Source: JBDLRH01 sp039800165 (GTDB taxonomy: Bacteria; Pseudomonadota; Gammaproteobacteria; Burkholderiales; Burkholderiaceae_C). From it: a stretch of 7,476 nucleotides of DNA. Made by a program: the position numbers and the translations under genes. Location: positions 1 to 7,476 of the forward strand of contig JBDLRH010000120.1 of the NCBI GenBank assembly GCA_039800165.1. The letters are read 5' to 3'. Under the pieces are notes generated by a model. The model had not been told where the DNA came from. It made no database searches and saw only the letters and a list, made by a program, of their open reading frames with translations. Below, in pieces: positions 1 to 5,544 of this stretch. The first letter of the stretch is position 1. Every line of letters starts with the position of its first letter.

Positions 1-1
1 C

Positions 2-379
2 CGCAAGGGCTACTGGCTCAACCAGTTCTGCATGAGCCTGATGAAGGCCGAGAACCGCGAGCGCTTCAAGGCCGACCAGCGCGCGTACCTGGACGAGTGG
101 CCGATGACAGAAGAGCAGAAACAGGCGGTGCTCGCAGCCGACCTCAACCGCTGCATTGCGCTGGGCGGCAACATCTACTTCCTGGCCAAGCTCGGCGCAA
201 CCCACGGCAAGAGCTTCCAGCAGATGGCGGGCTCCATGACCGGCCGCACCGAAGAGGAATACCGCGACATGATGATTGCCGGCGGGCGCTCGGCCGAAGG
301 CAATCGATATCTCGGCGAAGACGGCGACGCGCAGCCGCACCGCCAGCCGCAGGGCAACGGCCGCTACGGACTGCTCTGA
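2..379 (+). CDS. ligA: Protocatechuate 4,5-dioxygenase alpha subunit, 5'-truncated by the window edge
   Basis: This is the small (alpha) subunit of the LigAB-type extradiol dioxygenase, called PmdA in Comamonas. It caps the active site of the beta subunit, and the complex opens protocatechuate to 4-carboxy-2-hydroxymuconate-6-semialdehyde in the cytoplasm. The reading frame is open from base 2, beginning R-K-G-Y-W-L-N-Q-F-C, and gives 125 residues to the TGA at 377-379. Family members are about 140-150 residues, so I infer that only about 20-25 N-terminal residues lie outside the window. The ATG at 32 is internal and not the start. Recognisable blocks are N-R-E-R-F early, T-H-G-K-S-F-Q in the middle, and the ending G-R-Y-G-L-L. 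The ligB start lies 27 bases downstream, so the two subunits are surely cotranscribed. The call rests on remembered family sequence and on the adjacent ligB. Confidence 0.93.
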   Translation, partial: RKGYWLNQFCMSLMKAENRERFKADQRAYLDEWPMTEEQKQAVLAADLNRCIALGGNIYFLAKLGATHGKSFQQMAGSMTGRTEEEYRDMMIAGGRSAEGNRYLGEDGDAQPHRQPQGNGRYGLL

Positions 380-392
380 GCGATGGCACCGC

Positions 393-397
393 AAGGA
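393..397 (+). promoter_or_regulatory. Ribosome binding site that decides the ligB start
   Basis: AAGGA lies nine bases before the ATG at 407. The earlier in-frame ATG at 383 has no such site: it sits only three bases after the ligA stop. It would also add eight residues that the family lacks. The site therefore favours 407 as the ligB start. Confidence 0.7.
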
Positions 398-406
398 ACG
401 AAGAAC

Positions 407-1276
407 ATGGCACGCATCAGCGCATCCGTCTACACCTCGCATGTGCCCGCCATCGGCGCGGCCATGGACCTCGGCAAGACAGCCGAGCCGTACTGGCAAA
501 AGGTCTTCAAGGGCTACGAAACGTCTCGCCAGTGGATGAAGGACAACCAACCTGACGTGGTGTTCCTGGTCTACAACGACCACGCCACCGCCTTCAGCCT
601 GGAGATGATTCCCACCTTCGCCATCGGCACCGCCGCCGAGTACCAGCCCGCCGACGAGGGCTGGGGCCCGCGGCCGGTGCCCAAGGTGGTGGGTCACCCG
701 GCGCTGGCCTCGCACATCGCGCAGTCGGTCATCCAGCAGGACTTTGACCTCACCATCGTCAACAAGATGGATGTGGACCATGGCCTGACCGTGCCGCTTT
801 CTCTGATGTGCGGCGAGCAGAGCCCGACCACCGGCGCCTGGCCGTTCCGGGTGATCCCGTTCGCCGTCAACGTGGTGCAGTACCCGGTGCCCAGCGGCCG
901 CCGCTGCTTCCAGCTGGGGCAGGCCATCCGCCGCGCCATCGAAAGCTACGACGAAGACCTGAATGTGCAGATCTGGGGCACCGGCGGCATGAGCCACCAG
1001 CTGCAGGGTGCGCGTGCCGGCCTGATCAACAAGGACTGGGACAACCGCTTCCTCGACCGGCTGATCGACGATCCGCGCAGCCTGTCGGAAGTGCCGCACA
1101 TCGAATACGTGCGCGAGGCCGGCAGCGAAGGCATCGAGCTGGTGATGTGGCTGATCGCGCGCGGCGCGATGGCCGATGTGGCCGACCGGCCCGGCGCGAA
1201 GCCGGTGGTGAAGCACCGTTTCTATCATGTGCCGGCGTCGAACACGGCGGTGGGCCACCTGATCCTTGAGAACTGA
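407..1276 (+). CDS. ligB: Protocatechuate 4,5-dioxygenase beta (catalytic) subunit
   Basis: This is the catalytic Fe(II) subunit (PmdB in Comamonas) of the class III, LigB-superfamily extradiol dioxygenase that performs meta-cleavage of protocatechuate with O2. With the start at 407 it has 289 residues, the length I recall for Comamonas PmdB. Visible active-site elements are His12 in T-S-H-V-P and His59 in N-D-H-A, the two expected iron-ligand histidines. His197 in G-G-M-S-H-Q-L is the expected acid/base, matching His195 of SYK-6 LigB. A C-terminal G-S-E-G-I-E-L block (Glu241/Glu244) holds the expected glutamate ligand. I assigned these by motif memory, not by alignment. The gene sits between ligA and ligC, with a 24-base gap before ligC. 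All key residues appear present, so I expect an active enzyme. The specificity could extend to gallate, as in related enzymes, but the ligC neighbour fits protocatechuate. Confidence 0.96.
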   Translation: MARISASVYTSHVPAIGAAMDLGKTAEPYWQKVFKGYETSRQWMKDNQPDVVFLVYNDHATAFSLEMIPTFAIGTAAEYQPADEGWGPRPVPKVVGHPALASHIAQSVIQQDFDLTIVNKMDVDHGLTVPLSLMCGEQSPTTGAWPFRVIPFAVNVVQYPVPSGRRCFQLGQAIRRAIESYDEDLNVQIWGTGGMSHQLQGARAGLINKDWDNRFLDRLIDDPRSLSEVPHIEYVREAGSEGIELVMWLIARGAMADVADRPGAKPVVKHRFYHVPASNTAVGHLILEN

Positions 1277-1287
1277 TTTTCAAAAAC

Positions 1288-1293
1288 GGAAAG
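1288..1293 (+). promoter_or_regulatory. Ribosome binding site of ligC
   Basis: GGAAAG lies seven bases before the ATG at 1301, in the 24-base gap after ligB. It supports 1301 as the ligC start. Confidence 0.6.
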
Positions 1294-1300
1294 ACACCCC

Positions 1301-2248
1301 ATGACGATCAACGTTGCACTGGCAGGCGCCGGCGCCTTCGGCATCAAGCACCTCGACGGCATCAAGAACATCCCTGATGTGAAGGTAGTCTCGGTCATCG
1401 GGCGCGAGCTCGACAAGACGCGGGAAGTGGCCGCCAAGTACGGCATCCCGCATGTCACGACCGAACTGTCCGAGTCGCTCAAGATCAAGGAGCTCGACGC
1501 GGTCATCCTGTGCACGCCGACGCAGATGCACGCCTCGCAGTCCATCGCCTGCCTCGAGGCCGGCAAGCATGTGCAGGTGGAGATCCCGCTGTGCGACGTG
1601 CTGAAGGACGGCGAGCGCGTGGTGGCCTTGCAGAAACAGACCGGCAAGGTGGCGATGTGCGGCCACACTCGGCGCTTCAACCCCAGCCACCAGTACGTGC
1701 GCCAGCGCATCGTGAAGGGCGAGTTCAACATCCAGCAAATGGATGTGCAGACCTACTTCTTCCGCCGCACCAACATGAACGCGTTGGGGCAGCCGCGCAG
1801 CTGGACGGACCACCTGCTGTGGCACCACGCCGCGCACACGGTGGACCTGTTCGCCTACCAGGCGCAAAGCCCGATCGTGAAGGCCCATGCGGTGCAGGGC
1901 CCGATCCATCCGACGTTGGGCATCGCCATGGACATGAGCATCCAGCTCAAGGCGGCCAACGGCGCGATCTGCACGCTCAGCCTGAGCTTCAACAACGACG
2001 GCCCGCTGGGTACCTTCTTCCGCTACATCGGCGACAGCGCGACCTACATCGCGCGCTACGACGACCTGTTCACCGGCAAGGAAGAGAAGATCGACGTGTC
2101 GCAGGTGGCGGTGTCGATGAATGGCATCGAGCTGCAGGACCGCGAGTTCTTCGCGGCCATCCGCGAGGGCCGCGAGCCCAACGCCAGCGTGGCGCAGGTG
2201 CTGCCCTGCTATCAGGTGCTGCACCAGCTTGAGCAGCAACTCGCATGA
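1301..2248 (+). CDS. ligC: 4-carboxy-2-hydroxymuconate-6-semialdehyde dehydrogenase
   Basis: The product (PmdC in Comamonas) oxidises the ring-cleavage semialdehyde, in its cyclic hemiacetal form, to 2-pyrone-4,6-dicarboxylate using NADP+ in the cytoplasm. It is the second step of the 4,5-cleavage pathway. The 315-residue protein matches the family length. It has a Gfo/Idh/MocA fold: an N-terminal Rossmann motif G9-A-G11-A-F-G14, then C-T-P-T-Q-M-H at 71-77 and E-I-P-L at 94-97, the position of the usual E-K-P motif. The LigC-typical H-T-R-R-F-N-P-S-H at 122-130 and W-H-H-A-A-H-T-V-D at 174-182 follow. The E-I-P in place of E-K-P also occurs in SYK-6 LigC as I remember it, so it is a family trait and not damage. 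The stop is 13 bases before the next gene, indicating one transcript and probably coupled translation. No hydrolase (ligI), hydratase (ligJ) or aldolase (ligK) gene is in view, so these are presumably upstream. Confidence 0.95.
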   Translation: MTINVALAGAGAFGIKHLDGIKNIPDVKVVSVIGRELDKTREVAAKYGIPHVTTELSESLKIKELDAVILCTPTQMHASQSIACLEAGKHVQVEIPLCDVLKDGERVVALQKQTGKVAMCGHTRRFNPSHQYVRQRIVKGEFNIQQMDVQTYFFRRTNMNALGQPRSWTDHLLWHHAAHTVDLFAYQAQSPIVKAHAVQGPIHPTLGIAMDMSIQLKAANGAICTLSLSFNNDGPLGTFFRYIGDSATYIARYDDLFTGKEEKIDVSQVAVSMNGIELQDREFFAAIREGREPNASVAQVLPCYQVLHQLEQQLA

Positions 2249-2261
2249 GCCGGGCCACACC

Positions 2262-3260
2262 ATGAAGCGCAGCATCGGTACCCTGTCGGTGCAGCCCATC
2301 GGCCTGGGCTGCATGAACCTCGACCATGGCTATGGCCCGTCGGTCAGCGAAGAGCAGGGCGAGCGCGTCCTGCTCGGCGCGCTGGACGCCGGCTACGACT
2401 TCTTTGATACCGCCACCCTGTACGGCGGCGGCAAGAACGAAGAGCGTGTCGGCCGGGTGCTCGCGCCGCACCGCAACCGCTTCGTGCTCGCCAGCAAGTG
2501 CGTGCTGGCCGTCGAGCCGGTGGAGGGCAAGCCTCAGCGCGTCATCGACGGACGGCCCGACACCATCCGCCGCCATTGCGAGAACAGCCTGCGCCGCCTG
2601 AAGACCGACGTCATCGACCTGTACTACCTGCACCGCTGGGACAAGCAGGTGCCGATCGAAGACAGCGTGGGCGCGCTGTCCGACATGGTGAAGAAAGGCC
2701 ACATCCGGTCCATCGGCCTGAGCGAGGTGGGCGCGAATACGCTGCGCCGTGCGCATGCGGTGCATCCGGTCGCTGCGGTGCAGACCGAGTATTCGCTATG
2801 GACCCGCAACCCCGAGATCGCGGTACTGGATGTGTGCCGCGAGTTGGGCGTGGCCTTCGTTGCCTTCAGCCCGGTGGCGCGCGCCTTCCTGTGCCGCGAG
2901 CTTGATACCGCAGCACTCGCCGAGAAGGACATCCGTCGCGGCATGCCGCGCTTCGGGCAGGAGCACTACCCCGCCAACCTCAAGCTGTTCCGCGCCTTCG
3001 CGGCGATTGCGGCGGACGTGGGTTGCACGCCGGCGCAACTGGCCCTGGCGTGGCTGCTGCATCAGGCGCCGCATGTGGTGCCGCTTCCTGGCACCACGAG
3101 CGAAGCGCACATGCGCGAAAACTTCGCGGCGTCGTCGGTGCGGCTGGATGCGCCAACGCTGGCGCAACTCGACGCGCTGATCAACCAGCGCACCGTCAGC
3201 GGCGCGCGCTATGACGCGCAGGCCACCCGCGAAGTCGATACCGAGGAATTCAGCGCCTGA
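2262..3260 (+). CDS. Aldo/keto reductase, substrate unknown
   Basis: This is a 332-residue NAD(P)H-dependent oxidoreductase of the aldo/keto reductase superfamily with a TIM-barrel fold. The catalytic tetrad is visible as Asp49 (F-F-D-T-A), Tyr54 (T-L-Y-G), Lys79 (A-S-K) and His124 (Y-L-H-R). The cofactor-binding end is at P-G-T-T-S-E, with an asparagine shortly after (R-E-N-F). The overall pattern (I-G-L-G near the N-terminus, S-L-R-R-L-K-T-D-V-I-D-L-Y, G-H-I-R-S-I-G-L-S) resembles the YakC/IolS-like branch. The frame is open upstream inside ligC, but the family N-terminus begins at the ATG at 2262. No clear ribosome binding site precedes it, so coupling to ligC translation is likely. As the last gene of the lig block, it may handle an aldehyde made in, or feeding into, aromatic catabolism. 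That is inference: the sequence does not give the substrate. Its 3' end overlaps the convergent soxA by 11 bases. Confidence 0.9.
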   Translation: MKRSIGTLSVQPIGLGCMNLDHGYGPSVSEEQGERVLLGALDAGYDFFDTATLYGGGKNEERVGRVLAPHRNRFVLASKCVLAVEPVEGKPQRVIDGRPDTIRRHCENSLRRLKTDVIDLYYLHRWDKQVPIEDSVGALSDMVKKGHIRSIGLSEVGANTLRRAHAVHPVAAVQTEYSLWTRNPEIAVLDVCRELGVAFVAFSPVARAFLCRELDTAALAEKDIRRGMPRFGQEHYPANLKLFRAFAAIAADVGCTPAQLALAWLLHQAPHVVPLPGTTSEAHMRENFAASSVRLDAPTLAQLDALINQRTVSGARYDAQATREVDTEEFSA

Positions 3261-4095
3261 TCGACGGGCCGTCCAGCGGCATGCCGTTGGCGCGCACCTT
3301 CAGGTACAGCTCCAGCTGGCGAAGCAGCGGATCGCCCGGCGCGGGCATCTCTGCCTGCACCGCAGAAAAGCAGGCACGCAGCCGCCGCTCCACACTGCCG
3401 GGGCGTGACCACTGCAGCCGGTACACCGGAAAACCCGTGGGGTGGCCTGGGCTCGCCACGTCGCCGCGAAAGGTGGCACCCACCGCCTGATCATGGCAAT
3501 GCACGCAGGCAAGGTTGTAGCGGCCGATGCGCTGCTGCCACGCCAGGGCACCCTGCGCCAGATGCTGCTGCCAGCGCTGTGCGTTGGCCGCATCGCCGGG
3601 TGCCTGCACCGCGATCGGCATACCCTTGGCCTGCTGGTGCAGCCAGGCGCTGAGTGCGATCACCTCGTCGGTGTCTGTGGTGTCGCCTGAAGGGCTGTTG
3701 CGTGCCCTGCAGTGGCGGATCTGGTCTTCCAGGCTCAACAACCGTGCGCCGTCGGCCTGCAGCCGCGGAAAGCGCGCCGCAGCGCGGGCGACTTCCGATG
3801 CGGACGGGCCGGAGCCGGTGCCGGCCGCAGGTGCAGCGCCGTCGGCATGGCAGTGCCGGCAGCTGCGTGCGGTGTCGGAGCCTGCGCTGGCGCCATGCCA
3901 CAGCTGCCGCCCGCGCTCGACCCAGAGCTCGGCCGGATTACGGGTCGGATCGGACTGCAGGGCATGCAGCTCGGGCGAAAGAAAGTCGTTGCCGGTGCGC
4001 CGCACATCGGCGCTACTTGCCGCTGCACTGATCGACGTGATCGCCATCACCAGTGTGGCGACACCCCTGTGCAGTCGCAATGCCACGCTTGACAT
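3250..4095 (-). CDS. soxA: SoxA, diheme c-type cytochrome subunit of SoxXA
   Basis: SoxA is the catalytic subunit of the periplasmic SoxXA cytochrome, which oxidatively attaches thiosulfate sulfur to the carrier cysteine of SoxY. The 281-residue protein starts with a signal peptide (hydrophobic stretch about residues 12-26, likely cleavage near A-A-A or S-S-A). Two heme-binding motifs are visible: C-R-H-C-H at 79-83 and C-V-H-C-H at 197-201. The expected distal ligands are also present: Cys129 (I-R-H-C-R) and Cys242 (R-L-R-A-C-F), the latter being the position of the active-site cysteine persulfide. Arg238, four residues before it, matches the conserved active-site arginine. The H-P-T-G-F-P-V-Y-R-L block at 218-227 is characteristic. 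This is the diheme type, not the monoheme form with a disulfide in place of heme 1. I chose the ATG at 4095, 14 bases after soxZ, because a longer frame overlaps soxZ. The ribosome site is weak. The 3' end overlaps the convergent aldo/keto reductase gene. Confidence 0.93.
   Translation of the reverse strand: MSSVALRLHRGVATLVMAITSISAAASSADVRRTGNDFLSPELHALQSDPTRNPAELWVERGRQLWHGASAGSDTARSCRHCHADGAAPAAGTGSGPSASEVARAAARFPRLQADGARLLSLEDQIRHCRARNSPSGDTTDTDEVIALSAWLHQQAKGMPIAVQAPGDAANAQRWQQHLAQGALAWQQRIGRYNLACVHCHDQAVGATFRGDVASPGHPTGFPVYRLQWSRPGSVERRLRACFSAVQAEMPAPGDPLLRQLELYLKVRANGMPLDGPSIRR
3273..3290 (+). terminator. Possible terminator hairpin after the aldo/keto reductase gene, no U-tract
   Basis: A seven-pair stem (CCAGCGG with CCGTTGG, one G-U pair) closes a CATG loop. 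It begins 12 bases after the stop at 3260. No T-run follows, so it is not a canonical intrinsic terminator. It lies inside the 3' end of soxA. On the minus strand the same structure has an A-C mismatch, so it is slightly better formed in plus-strand RNA. It may be chance in GC-rich coding DNA. Confidence 0.22.
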
Positions 4096-4109
4096 CGGCC
4101 GTGTGCAGG

Positions 4110-4454
4110 TCAAGAGGCGGGCGCAAGCCGCTGCGCGATGCGGCCGCTGCGGCCGGCGTCGTCGCGCCACTCGACACTGACGGTACCACCCTGCGCCGGC
4201 ACGTCGACCCAGAAGGCGAGGTAGGGGTTGGCGGCCATGCCCGCGCCGGGCTCCAGCTCCAGCAGCACCTGATCATCCAGGCGCACCACCACGCGCTCGA
4301 CCAGATGGCGGGCGATGCGCTTGCCGGCGTTGTCCACGCGGCTGCCCGACTCCATCGGATGCGCGAGGATCCAGCGCAGCTCCAGCGGCTGGCCAGGGCG
4401 CACCGGGCCGACCCAGCTCAGTCGCGAGGGCAGGTCATCGGCAGGGCGGCTCAT
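4110..4454 (-). CDS. soxZ: SoxZ, sulfur-carrier partner of SoxY
   Basis: SoxZ is the immunoglobulin-like partner that forms the SoxYZ heterodimer in the periplasm. It lacks its own signal peptide in known systems and is exported with SoxY. This product has 114 residues, close to the usual 100-110, and no signal peptide is visible. Family signatures are H-P-M-E-S-G-S-R at 32-39 and A-N-P-Y-L-A-F at 75-81, followed by a C-terminal strand pair ending W-R-D-D-A-G. There is no cysteine, as expected for SoxZ. The gap from soxY is 52 bases and I see no other gene in it. The ATG at 4454 is the only good start. No strong ribosome binding site is visible. The first ten residues are more polar than usual, which does not affect the call. 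Confidence 0.93.
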   Translation of the reverse strand: MSRPADDLPSRLSWVGPVRPGQPLELRWILAHPMESGSRVDNAGKRIARHLVERVVVRLDDQVLLELEPGAGMAANPYLAFWVDVPAQGGTVSVEWRDDAGRSGRIAQRLAPAS

Positions 4455-4506
4455 GGCTGGGTCCAGAACGAAGGTGGATCGGCAGGGCAGGCGGGCAGCG
4501 AGCGCA

Positions 4507-5022
4507 TCAGCTGTCGTCCAGGCACGCCGATGCGGTGACCAGCGTGGCGGCCGACGCCACGCGCTGGCTGCCGTCGTCCAGCGTCACCACCACCCACGCC
4601 GACTGGCTGGCTGCGAGCCGCACGCGCGTGGCGATGCGCTGACGCTGCGGCTGGCGTGGCAGGTGCAGTTTCAGCACCTCGGGCTGCGGGTTCTCGGGCA
4701 GCAGCACCTCGATCTGCCGAATCCGCCGACCCTCGGGTGCCTGCACCTGCAGGGACAGCGGGACCGAATGCCCTGAATCCGCCAGCTCCGGCAGCTCGAT
4801 GTGGATGCCATCGGAGGGTTCGCGTCGTGCCTGCAGCCGCCGGCTGAGCTCGCTGCCGGTCTGGGTTTGCGCCTGTGCCTGTGCCTGTGCCTGCCCAGGT
4901 GACAGGCCCAGCGCGCCGAGCACGGCGCTGGCGCACGCCTCACGGCGCGTGATGCCGCCGTGGGCAGCCGCCGCGCGGCGCTCATGCAGCGGTGCCTCGG
5001 TCGCGATCGATGGTGACCTCAT
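4507..5022 (-). CDS. soxY: SoxY-like sulfur carrier with a divergent C-terminal arm
   Basis: SoxY carries sulfur intermediates on a cysteine at the tip of a flexible C-terminal arm, normally G-G-C-G-G. Here the 171-residue protein has the SoxY carrier domain, including the typical L-P-E-N-P-Q-P loop and a final V-T strand, but ends V-T-A-S-A-C-L-D-D-S. Cys167 is the only cysteine of the mature protein and lines up with the carrier cysteine. The flanking glycines are lost and the tail is two residues longer and acidic. I read the bases around the stop and neither neighbouring frame restores G-G-C-G-G. I recall SoxY paralogs named for an AACIE-type arm, which this resembles. The N-terminus has a twin-arginine motif (T25-R-R-E) before a hydrophobic stretch, so Tat export is expected. 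The start at 5022 is chosen over the ATG at 5028 because the ribosome site is nine bases away instead of three. It lies between soxX and soxZ. Confidence 0.88.
   Translation of the reverse strand: MRSPSIATEAPLHERRAAAAHGGITRREACASAVLGALGLSPGQAQAQAQAQTQTGSELSRRLQARREPSDGIHIELPELADSGHSVPLSLQVQAPEGRRIRQIEVLLPENPQPEVLKLHLPRQPQRQRIATRVRLAASQSAWVVVTLDDGSQRVASAATLVTASACLDDS
4871..4893 (-). repeat. Hexanucleotide tandem repeat in the soxY signal-peptide region
   Basis: The plus-strand unit GCCTGT is repeated three full times plus five bases, without interruption. On the coding strand it gives an alternating Gln-Ala run at the presumed end of the Tat signal peptide. Six-base units keep the frame, so copy-number change would only lengthen or shorten this linker. 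Confidence 0.85.
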
Positions 5023-5031
5023 GTCCATGTG

Positions 5032-5036
5032 CCCTT
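5032..5036 (-). promoter_or_regulatory. Ribosome binding site of soxY
   Basis: AAGGG (coding strand) lies immediately after the soxX stop. It is three bases before the ATG at 5028 but nine bases before the ATG at 5022, which favours the second as the used start. Confidence 0.55.
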
Positions 5037-5037
5037 G

Positions 5038-5499
5038 TCAGCGCAGGGACTGCAGCGCATCCACCACGCGCTCAATCTGCTCTGCATTCAGGACGGGCTG
5101 TGCCGGTTGCGGGCGCTGCAGCCCGGTGACGGTGCCAAAGGGCGGCATCAGCGTGCCCGGCCGGATTTGCCGCGCATCCGTGACCCACTGCCGCAGCTGG
5201 TCGCGGCTCCAGCGCGCGCCGGCGCCGCCGAGATCCGGGCCAAAGCTGCTGGTCAGCCCGCCCACGCCAGGCCAGCGATGGCAGCCCGCGCAGTTGCCCG
5301 CAGCCGGATCGTTCATCAGCCGCAGGCCTGCCTGAACCTCCGGGCGTGCGCCCCCGGCATTCGCCTGTGCCAGGCCGCACGGCGCGAGCAGGCTCAGTGA
5401 CAGGCCTGCGAGCAGCGAAGCGGCCGCACCCGCGCGGCAGGCGCAGGCGCACCAGGCCAGGCACGCTGCCTGGAGCAAGAACGCAGGTCGAGGCGACAT
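5038..5499 (-). CDS. soxX: SoxX, monoheme c-type cytochrome subunit of SoxXA
   Basis: SoxX is the electron-accepting partner of SoxA in the periplasmic SoxXA complex. It takes the electrons released when a sulfur compound is joined to SoxY and passes them to a small cytochrome c. The 153-residue product has a single heme motif C-A-G-C-H at 70-74, preceded by N-D-P-A-A-G-N. Met118 in G-T-L-M-P-P-F-G is the expected distal ligand. The block F-G-P-D-L and the C-terminal E-Q-I-E-R-V-V-D-A-L also fit the family. The N-terminus is long, with a Cys-rich segment (C-L-A-W-C-A-C-A-C) before a second hydrophobic stretch ending G-L-A-Q-A, the likely cleavage site. The ATG at 5499 is preferred; the frame extends to a GTG at 5523 that would only add polar residues before the signal. 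No clear ribosome site is seen for either. It begins 45 bases after eamA and ends nine bases before soxY's first ATG. Confidence 0.92.
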   Translation of the reverse strand: MSPRPAFLLQAACLAWCACACRAGAAASLLAGLSLSLLAPCGLAQANAGGARPEVQAGLRLMNDPAAGNCAGCHRWPGVGGLTSSFGPDLGGAGARWSRDQLRQWVTDARQIRPGTLMPPFGTVTGLQRPQPAQPVLNAEQIERVVDALQSLR

Positions 5500-5544
5500 C
5501 GCGCAGATTCTGGCACCGCGCACTGCCGCTTGCAGGGCGCCGCT

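Noticed and set aside
1580..1591. E-I-P instead of the usual E-K-P motif in the LigC oxidoreductase fold, as a sign of lost activity
   Set aside because: LigC of Sphingobium SYK-6, as I remember it, has the same E-I-P-L sequence, so this is normal for the family.
2121..2261. Extended N-terminus of the aldo/keto reductase overlapping ligC
   Set aside because: The extra residues are a shifted-frame reading of ligC. The family N-terminus begins at the ATG at 2262.
1280..2314. Long open frame on the minus strand opposite ligC
   Set aside because: It is the antisense shadow of a well-conserved gene in GC-rich DNA. The translation is rich in His, Arg, Ala and Val with no recognisable domain.
3277..3286. 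Ten-base perfect palindrome CGGCATGCCG as a regulatory operator
   Set aside because: It is within soxA coding sequence, single-copy as far as I can see, and more simply part of the weak hairpin already listed.
4507..4545. A frameshift hiding a normal G-G-C-G-G end of SoxY
   Set aside because: I read the three frames through the stop region and none gives the glycine arm. The carrier cysteine is already in the expected place after the V-T strand.
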